Below, piece after piece: positions 1 to 23,987 of a stretch of 64,000 nucleotides of DNA. Positions within the stretch are counted from its first letter, which is position 1. Each line of letters opens with the position of its first letter. The notes beneath the pieces were generated by a model. That model ran no database searches. It was not told the DNA's origin and saw only the letters and a list, made by a program, of their open reading frames with translations. Both the position numbers and the translations under genes were made by a program. This DNA comes from Cacajao melanocephalus (taxonomy: Eukaryota > Chordata > Mammalia > Primates > Pitheciidae): NCBI GenBank assembly GCA_963573385.1, contig CAUYLG010065940.1:1-64000 (forward strand). Direction: 5' to 3'.

Positions 1-157
1 GAGAGATAGCATGGGGAGAAATGCCAGATATAGGTGATGGGGAGGAAGGCAGCAAATCACACTGCCATGTGTGTACCTATGCAACAATCTTGCATGTTCT
101 TCACATGTACCCCAAAACCTAAAATGCAATAAAAAAAATAATAATAATAATAAAAGA
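1..157 (+). repeat. L1 3' end (primate-type) with A-rich tail
   Basis: The sequence follows the end of the L1 3' UTR, including the stretch reading 'cacatgtaccccaaaacct', and closes with a tail of AATAAT units. The window begins inside the element, so its length is unknown. It lies in HSPA4 intron 3. Confidence 0.8.
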
Positions 158-158
158 T

Positions 159-454
159 GGGCTGGGTACAGTGGCTCACACCTATAATCCCAGCACTTTG
201 GGAGGCCAAGGCAGACAAATCACTTGAGGTCAGGAGTTAAAGACCACCCTGGCCAACATGGTAAAACCCCATCTCTACTAAAAACACAAAAAATTAGCTG
301 GGCGTCATGGTCCATGCCTTATAATCCTAGCTGCTTGGGAGACTGAAGCACAAGAATTGCTTGAACCCAGGAAGCAGAGGTTGCAGTGAGCCCAGATTGT
401 GCCACTGTACTCCAGCCTAGGCGACACAGTAAGACTGTCTCAAAAAAAAAAAAA
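159..454 (+). repeat. Alu, full dimer
   Basis: Both monomers and the A tail are present. It is inserted directly behind the L1 tail at 1-157. Confidence 0.95.
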
Positions 455-568
455 TTTTTTTTAAGGTAACAATAATAAGGAATAAACAAAGGTTCAAGAT
501 AAAGCCCTATTGCAGATAAAAGTCTGCAACTCTGATAACACAAATTTTAAATGTTGAAAGACTGCCTA

Positions 569-867
569 GGCCAGGCATGGTGACTCATGCCTGTAATCCC
601 AGCACTTTGGGAGGCTGAGGTGGGCAGATCACCTCAGGTCAGGAGTTTGAGACCAGCCTGGCCAACATGGTGAAACCCTGTCTCTACTAAAAATACAAAA
701 AAAAAATTAGCTGGGCTTGGTGGCAGGCGCCTGTAATTTCAGCTACTTGGGTGGCTGAGGCAGGAGAATTGCTTGAACCCAGGAGGCAGAGGTTGCAGTG
801 AGCGGAGATCACGCCACTGCTCTAGCCTGGGCAACAAGAGCGAAACTTTGTCTCAAAAAAAAAAAAA
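569..867 (+). repeat. Alu, full dimer
   Basis: Complete plus-strand element with a 13-A tail. It abuts the next Alu almost directly. Confidence 0.95.
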
Positions 868-870
868 GAT

Positions 871-2111
<1,241 letters not shown>

Positions 2112-2441
2112 TGCCGGGCATGGTAGCTCACGCCTGTAATCCCAACACTTTGGGAGGCCAAGGCAGGTGGATCATGAGGTTGGGGTTCAAGACCAATCTG
2201 GCCAACATGGCCATGTAATCTACTGAAGATACATGTAAAGATACTAAACATGTATCTACTAAAGATAGAAAAAATTAGCCGGGCATGGTGGCATGTGCCT
2301 GTAATCCCAGCTACTTGGGAGGCTGAGGTAAGAGAATCACTTGAACCCAGGAGGCGGAGATTGCAGTGAGTGGAGATCATGCCATTGCACACCAGCCAAG
2401 GCAACAGGGCGAGATGCCATCTCAAAAAACAAAACAAAAAT
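2112..2441 (+). repeat. Alu with internal 40-bp insertion
   Basis: Plus-strand Alu flanked by a near-perfect duplication (ctgtgattcc before, ttgtgattcc after). Around 2215-2265 the middle A-rich linker is expanded by a repeated 'ctaaagatac...acatgtat' segment not found in ordinary Alus. Confidence 0.9.
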
Positions 2442-2759
2442 TGTGATTCCCTTACCTGCTCTTCCGGAAGTCACCCCCTAAAATCACGCTAAGGTCATTT
2501 GCATCAGTGAGCCAAACAAGCAGCAATGGCAGTGTTAACTTCAAATCATCACTACCCAGGCTTCCAACCCGTATTAAAAGCACCACCCACAGCTCCGAAC
2601 CAAAGTCCAGATCATTCAAAAAATGCCAAAAATCTTTACCAGCAAAAAGCTTCTCCTAAGCATTTGTAAGCATTTTCATTACAATCTGACATCAGAAAAG
2701 CAAAGATATATACTGAACAGATAAAAAAAAAAATACTGCATTTTAATCGTAAGGCATTA

Positions 2760-2915
<156 letters not shown>

Positions 2916-3001
2916 CTAAAAGAAAGAATATCAAAGAGTGGAAAGACTACTAATAATTTTTTTAACTTCAAATGCCTCAGATAAAATTAGCATCATTTTA
3001 A

Positions 3002-3439
<438 letters not shown>

Positions 3440-3623
3440 TAGAGCCCTGCTCTTCCTATATCCCATGAAGTCAGGTCATTGCAGAAGTATTTTCTGTTTG
3501 TAAACTTCTAATAAACATTTACATAAGGTAACTTTTAGCCTTTAAAAACTGTCCATAGTTTATGGTTTAACGTTTCCAGGAACCAATTCAGCTATACATA
3601 AACTGATTCAGAAATTCTACTTA

Positions 3624-3929
3624 AAGCCAGATGTGGTGGCTCACTCCTGTAATCCCAGCAATTTGAGAGGCCAAGGCCTCATGTGAGGTCAGGAGTTCAA
3701 GACCAGCCTGATCAACATGGTGAAACGCTGTCTCTATTAAAAACACAAAAAATTAGCCAGGCATGGTGGCGCACACCTGTAATCCCAGCTACTCAGGAGG
3801 CTGAGGCACGAGAATTACTTGAACCTAGGAGGTGGAGGTTGCACTGGGCTGAGATAGGGCCACTGCACTCCAGCCTGGGACAAAACAAGACTCTGTCTCT
3901 CAAAAAAAACAAAAAACAAAAAAAGAAAA
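3624..3929 (+). repeat. Alu, full dimer
   Basis: Plus-strand copy with a tail broken into AAAC units. Confidence 0.93.
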
Positions 3930-3974
3930 TTCCAGTTAAACAAATAAATATCATACTAAGTAAACAAAAATGAA

Positions 3975-4160
3975 CACAAAACGATATTGAGAGAGTGTTA
4001 TTTGTAATAGCAGACACCTAAAAACAGCCTAAATGGTTAACAGGAAAATGTTTAAATAAATTATGGTAAATCCAGACAGTGAAATACCATACAATAGGTA
4101 AAAGTTTTTAAAAGTGGTAAGACAAATGTCTATATGATTTTTGGATAATGGCTGAACAAA
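3975..4160 (+). repeat. Old L1 3'-region fragment
   Basis: The text 'tttgtaatagcagacacct', then 'aataaattatggtaaatcc' and 'gaaataccat' follows the order of the L1M ORF2/3' region. Divergence is high, and the limits are approximate. Confidence 0.65.
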
Positions 4161-5110
4161 TGACTTTCAAATTCCTTACACTTTTATATCTAATTCCTCT
4201 AGAATAAACTATCACAACTTATGAGGGGAAAATGTTGACAAAAAGATTCAAAAAATTCTAGAATGACCTTCTGCTTAGGATTTATAGGCTCCTCTTCCCA
4301 GTGCAGGAGATGTAATAAGCTCCTGTATCAACTAGATGAAAAGGCACACACAGAAGTCCTTTTGCAAAACAGACAAGGCCTCCCAAAGCAGGCCCTCGAG
4401 TAAGCTGCCAACAGAAACTCTGTAACACAATAACTGTATCAACCTAGAACTGGGCAGCCAGTTTAGTACAGTAACTCTCAATCACAAAAAGCAGCTTTAA
4501 AAAACTGGGGCAATTCGCTCAAATTTTTGAAGGAAAAAGATTTCAAAAAGGCCCTATATTTTCTACCTTCTATCTCCTACGAGATCTTGAACACTGTGAA
4601 AATGAACTATAAAACATCCAACTTAATGAAAAACCAATTAGCCAAGTACCACTTTTAGACTAATAAATTTTAGGCCCTGCTCCATTCAAAAACAGATTTA
4701 CCCTATAGGGTTGCTCTAGACTGAACCATAAGAAGGTCAAACTTTTTTTTTTTTTTACTTAATTTTACAGATATCTCAGACACTTAGAATAACAGAACTT
4801 TTGGGGTTCTGCTGCTCTGGTTATTCAGAAATCAGTAATTATGTCAGGTTCCTGGTTTACAGAGTAAACTAACAGCAAGTCCTTTAATGTACTTCTAGAT
4901 GTATGCTTTCCTTCCTTGAGAATCTTGACTAACAAGATCAACGCTTACCTTATATATAAGATGAAAGGCCCAAGAAGACAGACTTTAAGGAGCATGTAAA
5001 ATATCAAGGAACAAGCAAGCCTTGCTTAACAAGATCTGGGCAAAACAAATCCTGGCAGTTTGCATTAAACAGATTATACTGCTAATGCTATTTTATTTAA
5101 TTTATTTACT
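4161..5110. other. Non-Alu intronic stretch (HSPA4 intron 2)
   Basis: No exon or recognisable young repeat. There is a T run at 4743-4756. Nothing else stands out. Confidence 0.5.
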
Positions 5111-5426
<316 letters not shown>

Positions 5427-5927
5427 CTAATGCTATTTTAAGGCTATTTGCTTCTCACTGAAGTAGTGGTTCTTGGGTATTTGCAGAGGATTGATTACAG
5501 GACACCCCTTGAATTAGACCAAAATCCAGGGATGCTCAAGTTCCTTGTACAAAATGATGTAGTACTGGCCCATAACCTATGCACATCCTCCTGTATAAAG
5601 TCATTTCTAGATTATTTATAATACCTAATACAATCTAAATGCTATGTAAGTAGTTGTTATACTAGACTGTTTTTATTTGTATTATTTTTTATTGTTGCAC
5701 TGTTTTTTTTTTCTCAAAACTCTTTTTGATCCACAGTTCTTTCAATCTACAGATGCAGAACCCATGGAATTCTGAGGTTGACTGTATATGAGAAGAGTGA
5801 ACAGGTCTCTGTCAGCTGTATACCCAGGGCCTACCACTGCTATGCATATAATGGGCATTAAACTACTGCTGAACACATGGATGAACCAAAGAATATGTCA
5901 TTTTATGGAAAAAAAATAAAACTTTAC
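5427..5927. other. Intronic stretch next to HSPA4 exon 2
   Basis: Unique-looking sequence between an Alu and the donor of exon 2. No further exon is visible. Confidence 0.5.
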
Positions 5928-5985
5928 CTGGCTTTTAGCTGCTGCTCCAATTGAACGATTCTTAGGACCAAAAGAAATGCATGCC
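5928..5985 (-). CDS. HSPA4: HSPA4 coding exon 2
   Basis: On the minus strand this 58-base exon lies between an acceptor ending ctag and the donor gtaaag. Its first base completes the Pro-36 codon split by intron 1. The next 19 codons read ACISFGPKNRSIGAAAKSQ, residues 37-55 of the HSPA4 ATPase domain. In HSP70-type proteins this segment forms the strand and turn after the first phosphate loop and leads into the conserved GAAAK region. It ends on a codon boundary, joining exon 3 in frame. Nearly 13 kb of Alu-rich intron separates it from exon 1. Confidence 0.97.
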
Positions 5986-6292
5986 CTAGAAGATGAAACA
6001 AACCACTTAAGAATTAAATCTTATTGCAATGATAAATCCAAAACTACAGCAGGCAAGATCGGAGTGTCAGCTAAAATGCCACATATTTTAATGGTACACA
6101 CCTATGGGTTGACCTTTCTACTGAGTAAATCTGTACATGAAATGGGTTGCGTCTTACAATGGAGTCCTGTCATTTACATGCTGGAGCACAAGTCTGACGT
6201 GATAACTACCTGTCTAGAATACTACAGAGAGGTGAACTAGACAGTCTCTACTATCCTCTTTTTCTAGTCTCCTGTTCAAAATCCCAGTATAA

Positions 6293-6673
<381 letters not shown>

Positions 6674-6743
6674 TGAAAACAACTCTTGCCCTAGTATATA
6701 AGTAAAAAGCTAATTTTTTTAGAACTAGTTTCCGGGGACTCAA

Positions 6744-7053
<310 letters not shown>

Positions 7054-7206
7054 TAGGAACTTTATTCCCACTTCTGAACGTTCTTCTAAACTACCAATTC
7101 ACACACTATCTCCTGATTTAACCTATTTACTGCTTCTTTTAGAAAGGCAAAACTGAAACCTGCTTGAAGGTTAAATAAAAAACCAATGCTGTGCCTAAGC
7201 TTAAAA

Positions 7207-7498
7207 AGCGAGGTGGCTCACGCCTGTAATCCCAGCACTTTGGGAGGCCAAGGCAAGCGGATCACCTGAGGTCTGGAAATCAAGACCATTCTGGCCAACA
7301 CGGTGAAACCCCGTCTCTACCAAAAATACAAAAATAAGCTGGGCATGGTGGCACATGCCTGTAATCCCAGCTACTCGGGTGGCTAACACAAGGGGATTAG
7401 CTTGAACCAGGGAGTCAGAGGTTGCAGCAAGCTGAGATTGCACCACTGCACTCCACCCTGATGACAGCGAGACTCCATCTGGATAAAAAAAAAAAAAA
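7207..7498 (+). repeat. Alu, nearly full dimer
   Basis: The first bases of the left monomer are missing or diverged. The tail runs to 7498. Confidence 0.93.
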
Positions 7499-7518
7499 GG
7501 TATTAATGAGTAAATTTT

Positions 7519-7851
<333 letters not shown>

Positions 7852-7891
7852 CTAAATTAGATGACCTATCAATTTGATAAAACATAAACTC

Positions 7892-8060
7892 AGCCGGGCA
7901 TGGTGGCTCACGCCTGTAATCCAAGCACTTTGGAGGCCAAGGCAGGTAGATCACCTGAGGTCAGGAGTTCAAGACCAGCCTGACCAACATGGTGAAACCC
8001 CGTCTTTATTAAAAAAAAACAAACAAAAAAAAAAAACAAAAAAAAAAAACAAAAAAAAAA
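7892..8060 (+). repeat. Alu left monomer with A-rich tail and TSD
   Basis: Only the left arm is present (about 117 bases), followed by 50 bases of A runs broken by single C. The duplication aaacataaact / aaacataaaact flanks the whole unit, so it was inserted as a monomer and not truncated later. Confidence 0.88.
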
Positions 8061-9054
8061 AACATAAAACTTAAGAGCCCTGTGAAAACTGGCAGAATGC
8101 TGGGCCTCCCTGGGCTTCAGTGGTCCTTTCTAACCAATGGATAAGAACCCCTGTGAGCCAATCTCCCAGGGCAGCTGCAGGTAGCCAGGCCCTCTACTGA
8201 CTAACAGGAAGAACAAACATGGGATACTCTAGGATCTCATCAGAATTCCTCCAAATCCTAAGCTTTTGGGCCTACAAAGTGCTAGAAGTAGCCCCTCAAA
8301 AGCACAGGTGTCAAGCTCAGCCTTTCTGCAACTGTGCCACCAATCACTAAAACAAATAAAATCTCTGTTGTAGGCACTAGATGCAAATAAAAAAATATCC
8401 CTCAGTATCATGTAAATGTGTCTCCTCTCAAAGCCTATATTCCCCTTTAGGAAATTGCCCAAGGCAATCTTACCCACTTCCTCCACCTCAAAAAGGCTGC
8501 CTAGCATTAGCCTAATAACTGGCAAATCTCCATCTTTCTAAATACCACCACATCTGAATTTCTAAGGTATATCCCTCCATGACCCCAATCACAATATAAC
8601 TAAAAAGCAATTTTACTCATCTTCCATTCTTTCCTGCAGCTCTTTTTTCAAATCCTTACCTCCTCAAAGCAATTACAATTCCCAGCTTTAATGCAAATCC
8701 TGCTGAAGTGCTAATTTCCTCTTCTACCTCAGTAACTCTGAAGCTGCCTTGCTTCTAATTACCTTCCAAACAAAACCAACTACCAGAAATCAAACCTATC
8801 TTCCTTAACATGGAACTTAAGGCCTCTGTCAACCTAATTCCACTTTCCAGCTGTATTTCATGCACACAACTCACACAAGTTGAATAAAGTATCCCCATCT
8901 TCCTGCTTTGCTTATGTTACTTCTGACACCTGAAACGCCCAGTTCCTTCATATGTTCTCTAAAAATAGTACCTATTTTGTCTGTAAAGCCTTCTCAACCC
9001 ACTCCAACACCGAAATAAAAAGTAATCGTTTCTATCTCTTAAAACTTACTGGAC
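8061..9054. other. Non-Alu intronic stretch (HSPA4 intron 1)
   Basis: About 1 kb of moderately AT-rich DNA. The part from about 8,880 to 9,010 (text on 'cttcctgctttgcttatg' and the following lines) faintly resembles an L2 3' region. No exon is seen. Confidence 0.45.
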
Positions 9055-9606
<552 letters not shown>

Positions 9607-9633
9607 TAAATTAAATTAAAAACTCATTTCTTG

Positions 9634-9714
9634 CAGTCAAGGTTGCAGAGAGCTATGATCATGCCACTGCACTCCAGCCTGAGTGACAGTGACCCTGTCT
9701 CAAAAAAAAAAAAA
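9634..9714 (+). repeat. Alu right-arm 3' fragment
   Basis: Carries only the last 65 bases of an Alu plus its A tail, starting at 'aaggttgcagagagctatg'. Confidence 0.85.
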
Positions 9715-9883
9715 AGTCCTGTTTCACATTCTGAAACTGTTCACTAAAATCCAGTTAGCTACCTTTAAAATTATATATTGATGTGGGATAATTTTTTTAA
9801 AAAAGTCCTACTTCCATTAAAAAAGGACAACTGAAAAATAGAGTATGACCAATTTGCTGAATTGGGTCAATACGTAAAACAGC

Positions 9884-10179
9884 AGCCAAGCACGCTGGCT
9901 CATGCCTGTAATCCCAGCACTTTGATCTGCCAAGCCAGGCAGATCACCTGAAGTCAGGAGTTTGAGACCAGCCTGGGCAATGTGGTGAAATCCCGTCTCT
10001 ACTAAAAGTACAAAAATTAGCCGGTCGTTGCGGCATGTGCCTGTAATCCCAGCTACTCAGGAGGCTGAGGCAGAAGAATCACTTGAACCTGGAAAGTGGA
10101 GGCTGCAAAGAGCCAAGATTGTACCACTGCATTCCAGCCTGAGCAACAGAGCAAACTCCATCTCAAAAAAAAAAAAAAA
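9884..10179 (+). repeat. Alu, full dimer
   Basis: Plus-strand copy in HSPA4 intron 1 with a 15-A tail. Confidence 0.94.
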
Positions 10180-10182
10180 GTA

Positions 10183-13369
<3,187 letters not shown>

Positions 13370-13690
13370 AATATTACTGAAACTTTAAGCATATACAGTA
13401 TATCCTTTGCCATAGCAACTTCGTCTCTAGAAATCTATCCAACAAACTTAAAAGCACTAACATTATAAATACGTAAGACTACTTATTGAAGAACTATTTG
13501 TAATAGCAAAATATTAGAAATAACCTGTTTGAATAAAAGGTGTTACAGCCATAATATAGAATTTACATATTTAAGAAGATAAATTCATAGTTACTAACTT
13601 TGAAAAATGTCTAAAATATAAGTGAAAGAAACAGTCACAAAATGCAGTATGATTTTATTTAAACACACACACACAAATTAGGTGTATATT
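13370..13690 (+). repeat. Old L1 3'-region fragment
   Basis: Order of motifs as in L1M elements: 'tttgtaatagcaaaatatta', then 'aagtgaaagaaacagtcaca', then 'aatgcagtatgatttt'. A short CA run follows at 13,663-13,674. Confidence 0.65.
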
Positions 13691-13907
13691 TGTAGAAATC
13701 AAGAAAAAAGGTATGGAAGGACACACAACAAGAGCAAGTAATCAGAGACAGAGGAAACTGAATTTTACTTTAGTACTTTAGTGTTCTTAGTGTTACAGCA
13801 AAGTATTCTGTTAAGTGAGAAAAAAAACATAAAGTTCCTGTAGATAATGTTTACCAATTTTGTATACAAGATATTTTAGTTCTTAAATGATTCTAAGAAA
13901 CTTTTGT

Positions 13908-14038
13908 CCAGGCGCGATGGCTCCCACCTGTAATCCCAGTACTTTACAAGGCTGAGGCGGCCAGATCACAAGGTCAAGAGATCCAGACCATCCTGGCCAA
14001 CATGGTGAGACTCCATCTCTACCAAAAATACAAAAATT
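13908..14038 (+). repeat. Alu left monomer, cut short by the next Alu
   Basis: Stops at 'atacaaaaattgg', where the following Alu begins. No matching right arm is found behind that Alu. Confidence 0.88.
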
Positions 14039-14040
14039 GG

Positions 14041-15055
<1,015 letters not shown>

Positions 15056-15352
15056 TTTTTTTTTTTTTTGAGAGGGAATCTTGCTCTGTTGCCCAGGCTA
15101 TAGTGCAATGGCGTAATCTCGGCTCACTGCAACCTCCGCCTGCTGGGTTCAAGCAATTCTCCTGCCTCAGCCTCCAGAGTAGCTGAGACTACCGGCGTCT
15201 GCCACGACACCTGGCTAATTTTTGTCTTTTTCGTGGAGACCCGGTTCCAGCATGTTGGCCAGGCTGGTTGCAAACTCCTGACCTCAAGCAATCCTCCTAC
15301 CTTGGCCTCTCAGAGTGCTGGGATTACAGTCGTGAGCTATCTCGCCAGGTCC
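15056..15352 (-). repeat. Alu, full dimer
   Basis: Minus-strand copy with an 11-T head and several CpGs remaining in the left arm. Confidence 0.93.
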
Positions 15353-15439
15353 TTCCAATCAATTTAAATTAGAACAGCTTATTCTATGCTCTCATTGTAT
15401 TCTGTACTTTTCCAGTTAGTAATTACTATATATTTTTGT

Positions 15440-15570
15440 TTCATATTTGGTTTAATCCACCAGCCATGTCCATGATGGCATCACCTTTATTATGTGTTCA
15501 CCACAGTACCACCAGTGCTTAGAACAACGGCTATCACATCAGAGGCACTCAACATCTGATAAAATTAAGG
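15440..15570 (+). repeat. L2 3'-end-like fragment
   Basis: 'catgatggcatcacctttat', 'gtgttcaccacagtaccacc' and 'gaggcactcaacatctg' match the order of the L2 3' end (short diverged matches, read by eye). Confidence 0.5.
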
Positions 15571-16479
15571 AAGCCTAAATTGGGTGGAAAGGCAAAGGTC
15601 TCTTCTGTATGAGATTCCACTGGCTTCTCAAAAACCAAACCCAGATTGTTAGATCCACAATCTGAAATGAGGTACTTCCACTATAGCAAATCCTCTAAGA
15701 CTTGCATCTCATTTCCACTCTCATATTAAAACAAACCTACAACATGCAGTCTTTTAGTATGTATGAGCTCCAAATCCATTCCTCTGTAAGTGCTACCAAA
15801 AAAATAAATAAATAACCTTTCTGCTACCATTTTCTGTTTAACCCGAGACTCCAACACAGGGAACTCAAAGTGAATCAAAATCATATAGTTCAGAATTACT
15901 TGAAATGTATGGCATGTCTGTAAGTTAATGAAAACTATAAAGGAAAATATAAAGAAAACATATAAGGAAAAGTATTCAAATGGAATTTTCTTATCACAGT
16001 TCCATGATATATGGGGTCACATATCACAGTGTCTTTTAAGTAATTTTTTTTATCTGAAACAACTCAGTTTCAAATGGAATTCATAGTACAATTGTTGTAG
16101 CTACTGTCTTTCTAAAAGAAAAACAGGAGCATATGATAAACTAAAAGAAGGATAGGAACACTGTTCTTTCCAATACTTGGGATTCTCTTCCTTTGCCCTC
16201 TTTGGAGCTAAAGTGGGTTCAATCACAGGGCAGGAAAAGACCAAGCCACTACATACATTAGCTCAGCGCTTTAGCCTTTTTTGTTCCTTGGGAGTATTTT
16301 ACAGACCAAGAAAACCTGGATCCGAAGATATTCTCAAATAAAGACTGAAATGCTTAAAAAACAAGCTTTAATGCTTTAAAAAAAAAAAGAAAAAAGAAAA
16401 AAGAAAACTTCAGGGCACAATACACTTCCTTGGAGATGCAAATTAGACTACCCATTGTTAAAAAGTACGAATTGGGAAA
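15571..16479. other. Non-Alu intronic stretch (HSPA4 intron 1)
   Basis: AT-rich, with an A/G-rich simple stretch at 16,377-16,407 (A runs separated by single G). No exon is visible. Confidence 0.45.
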
Positions 16480-17252
<773 letters not shown>

Positions 17253-17471
17253 AAACACCTTAATAAAGCTGTTAACAAAACTAAACTCAGCAAAGGGACA
17301 CCAAACTAGTTTTGGCTTCTGGGATGAGTTTTCAGGGGAAGCATCTGTGTAAATTTGACAAGTGGAAGGGAAATGTGAAACTTCTGACCAATCTAGTTTG
17401 GCTGAAACCTGCTGAAGAAGTGTGACAAAAATTCAGGATGAAAATAATGAACCTTACAATTGAGCCCCTGG

Positions 17472-17765
17472 GGCCGGGCGCAGTGGCTCATGCGGTAATC
17501 CTAGCACTTTGGGAGGCCCAGACGGGAAGATCACTTGAGGTCAGGAGTTCTAGACCAGCCTGGGCAACTCGGGAAACCCCGTCTCTACTAAAAATACCAA
17601 ATTTAGCCAGGCGTGGTGGAATGCGCCTGTAATCCCAGCTCCTCAGGAGGCTGTGTCAGGAGAATCCCATGAACCCTGGAAGCCGAGGTTGCAGTGAGCC
17701 GAGATCGTGCCACAGCACTCTAGCCTGGGCAACAAAGCGAGACCCCTCTCAATCAATACATAACA
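17472..17765 (+). repeat. Alu, full dimer, with TSD
   Basis: Target duplication attgagcccctggg / aaatgagcccctggg. The tail has become AATCAATACAT units. Confidence 0.94.
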
Positions 17766-17778
17766 AATGAGCCCCTGG

Positions 17779-18059
<281 letters not shown>

Positions 18060-18996
18060 TGAAATTCTGAATGGCAATAATACAGAGCTTCTTACAAGAC
18101 TGTGTCTAAGAACATGACAATGGATTAAAATGTATCTACATGTACTCAAAAGGCAGACTCTTTTACTCTGACCAGTGAAAGACCTGAGTGACTCACCATT
18201 TTTTAGAGCCGTGTCTATGCTGGTCCCAAAACTTACTATAGGTTCTAGAAGTCAAGGTAGGCCCTTAAGCCACTAACAATGTGGCCAACACACTGGTTAG
18301 AATGCATTTGAAAGTTCAACCCTATCAAGGAGTTAACGCGCACCGAACAGAGGATGACCCAATATGTAGTGCAAGATCCCGAAATAATGTGAAAAAAGTG
18401 ACTGCAAACGTATCAAAAGCGCACCGATTTTATTAAATTCCTATTCGTTGCCACCCCAATCTCAAGATCCCGAGTCCATCCGGAACTCGAGCCTGAGGCT
18501 GCTGCACCTCGCTCTCTTCCGGGCGCTGCCCCGCTGCCACTCACGTGGGAAGCTGACCCCTCCACCGTCTCGCGGCTAGCAAGCCCCAGAACCCGTTCAA
18601 CTTTTATTAAGCCCCTGCTGTGTGCAAAGTTCTGAGCACTATGTTGGACTCAAAAGAAATGAGTACGACCTGGGCCTGGTCTCTGCCCTCCAGAAAAGGA
18701 CCGCGACCCATTTACGTCCTAGGCCTGCAGTCCCTCCAGTTTCTACCCGTGCCCTCAACTGGTCAGAGTACAGCCAGATGCCTTCGTTCAGTCCATGTGC
18801 TAAGTGCATACCCACGCTCACGGTGGGTCGCGGCCCCCAGTGTCCCGGCACCCACTGGGGGTCCCTGACCCACCCGAACCTCGGCTCGGAACCTAGACGA
18901 CCCCTCGGCCCGCGTTCCCTAAGCAGCAAGGGTCCCAGACTGGAACAAGCACTAGCTCCTCACCCCCGTGCACGCGGCCGGCCCGGCCCACACTTA

Positions 18997-19500
<504 letters not shown>

Positions 19501-19599
19501 GGGACGGGATGGCTGAAAAAAGGCTCAGAACTGCTGCTGTCCTATCGAGCCTGCGCTTGGAACCCGCGGAGCTGCACAGCGGCATACAGATGTACAGCA

Positions 19600-19920
19600 C
19601 CACCTCCCTTTCCCGAAGAAAGTAGGCTAGCCGGCTTGAGTCAATATACTGAGGAAGCGCTGCGGCCTACTTCCGTCGTTTTTCTTAATTTCAAACTTCC
19701 GGTGATGGGGTGTCTTGCTTTCCACCTTCTGTTGGGCCCCCAAAATGAGAGGCGAGCTGATCTTCAGATCCCACAGGGTGCTTTCTGCCCTTCTCGGGGC
19801 AGGGTGCCAGTAAGGAAGAAGGCCGCCGTTGGAACGCGGCCCTCTGCAAGGCCTTATGTCGGGCTTTGTCATAGTCTAAGATCGCACCCTCACCAGCGGA
19901 GGGAATAAGCCCACTCACAA
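19600..19920. promoter_or_regulatory. Far edge of the CpG island with two ETS-type sites
   Basis: Contains cttccgtcg at about 19,672 and acttccggtg at about 19,696. Both carry the CCGGAA/TTCCG core of ETS-family sites. This could be the start region of a transcript running away from HSPA4, but no gene is recognised. The plus-strand frame 19636-19908 has no familiar domain. Confidence 0.45.
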
Positions 19921-20900
19921 CTACACCGCCTTGTTTTCTTTCACTCAGCCTTGTCGCACTGTTCTCTAAGCCACTCGTGTCCTTAGATCATATTGAGGGG
20001 CCTGCAAGACTTAAGGCCTTTAATCCCCAGCGCACTCCAAGCACCTACCCAATGGTAGGCTCTAATCTGGGTGCAAGGAATACAGAGGCAGATGACACGC
20101 TGCCTGGCCTGGAAGGTCCGCTCGGACCTTTATAAGAAGCTAATAAATCTTAAGCTTAAAGGCCCCTCACTTGCATGGCCTCCAGGGAGAGCAGTTGCTA
20201 AGAGTTATGGAGAGGGGAAGCCAGCTTGAGATTAGGAAGCAAACCTATGTAAGCATTTTTAATAAACTACCTAGAGATCTAAGGAGAATCTGAATCTCCA
20301 AGTCCTTAGTAATGTGTTGTGATTTGTCGTTTTAATTATTTGTTTTGTGTATTTTTAAGGCCCCCAAACGGTATATAAGTTTCACCTCCACAGAACCCGG
20401 ATCATCCCCATCCGGAAAGTGGCTAAGCAAGTAAAGGTGACCCCAGTACGGAATGGTGGAGACTAGGAGAACTGCCCAGAAAAGGAAAAGGCTGTGTTCA
20501 AGTTTGAAAAACTAGCAATAGAGACCATAGTTTGAGGAATAAAAGAAGTCTGTTTTTAGAGGGTCCGCCATGAGTTGAAGATCTCAAGGCTAGAGTAGTT
20601 GCCCTTCAGCCATTTTAAAAGTAAATGAGCAAAGAAGAAATTGCATTACCCTGGTATCCCCTTCCCTTTAAATTCGTGCATTTCCTGCCACCTCAGAAGG
20701 TACTTCAGTCTACAGGAGCTACGCCAAAGCCAGGTTGTTTACCGTTAAAACTTGCTAATGGCCACACAGTTCTCACGTTTTGCCTAATTAAAACCTGTTT
20801 TTTCTTCAAAGACAGGTACCAGGTGCTACTTATAAAAGGGTACTGGGAATAAAGAGTGGAGGCAGCAAGGAACAGCCTTTGAAAAAACGAGAGCAGGGAC
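19921..20900. other. Unique intergenic sequence left of the LTR/Alu/L1 nest
   Basis: Mixed composition with no young repeats. Contains 'ggtatataagtttcacc' at about 20,370, a TATA-like string with no visible gene. No coding frame is convincing. Confidence 0.45.
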
Positions 20901-21055
20901 ATATTTGTACATTATGCACCTGTGTTCATAGTAGCTTATTCACAGTAGCTAAAAGGAGGAAACAACCCACATGTCCATTGACAAATGAGTGAGTTTTCCA
21001 AATTTAGTGTACACACACATCAGTACATTATATAGCCTTGAAAAGGCAAAGGAAG

Positions 21056-21836
<781 letters not shown>

Positions 21837-22045
21837 CTAGAATAGACAACTAGATTAAAGACAGAAAAGCGTTTCACAAGTAGAGTGAAATGGAGAGTTT
21901 AAGGGATAGAGTTTCGGTTTGGGAAGATAAAGTTCTGGAGATAGATGCTGGTGATAGTTGTGTAACAATGTGCATAACTCAGTGACGCTGATTTATACAT
22001 TTAATTAAAATGATAAATTTTATGTCTTTTAACGACAATTTTTTA

Positions 22046-23094
<1,049 letters not shown>

Positions 23095-23417
23095 GGAAGT
23101 GTTTGTTTTTAAATATACAGTGTTCATAGGCTTCCTACCAAGAGACAAAATTTCTCCATCAGCTGGAGACTCATATTTTTCCCTGACAAGTATCCAGTGG
23201 ACTCCTGCCCTACTCTTTGGAGCAGCTTCTGCAATTTTTTGCCTCACAGGAAAACTACATGCTCAGGTAATGGTGATTTTCTGGCCTCCCTGATCTTACA
23301 CTGAGTGGATCAAAGCCTTTAGTCAAAGTAACAACCCTTTCTTAAACTCTAAAACCTGATAAGCTTAAGGAAATTGTTCAAGTTTACACAACTTTCTCAC
23401 AACTACACTGCTGCTCT
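23095..23417. other. Unique intergenic sequence
   Basis: No feature recognised. Confidence 0.4.

Positions 23418-23987
<570 letters not shown>

Noticed and set aside
8008..8062. A-rich tract as an independent microsatellite
   Set aside because: It is the tail of the Alu monomer at 7892, enclosed by the same target duplication.
20365..20385. TATA-like string ggtatataag as a promoter
   Set aside because: No gene start, CpG enrichment or known transcript pattern follows it.
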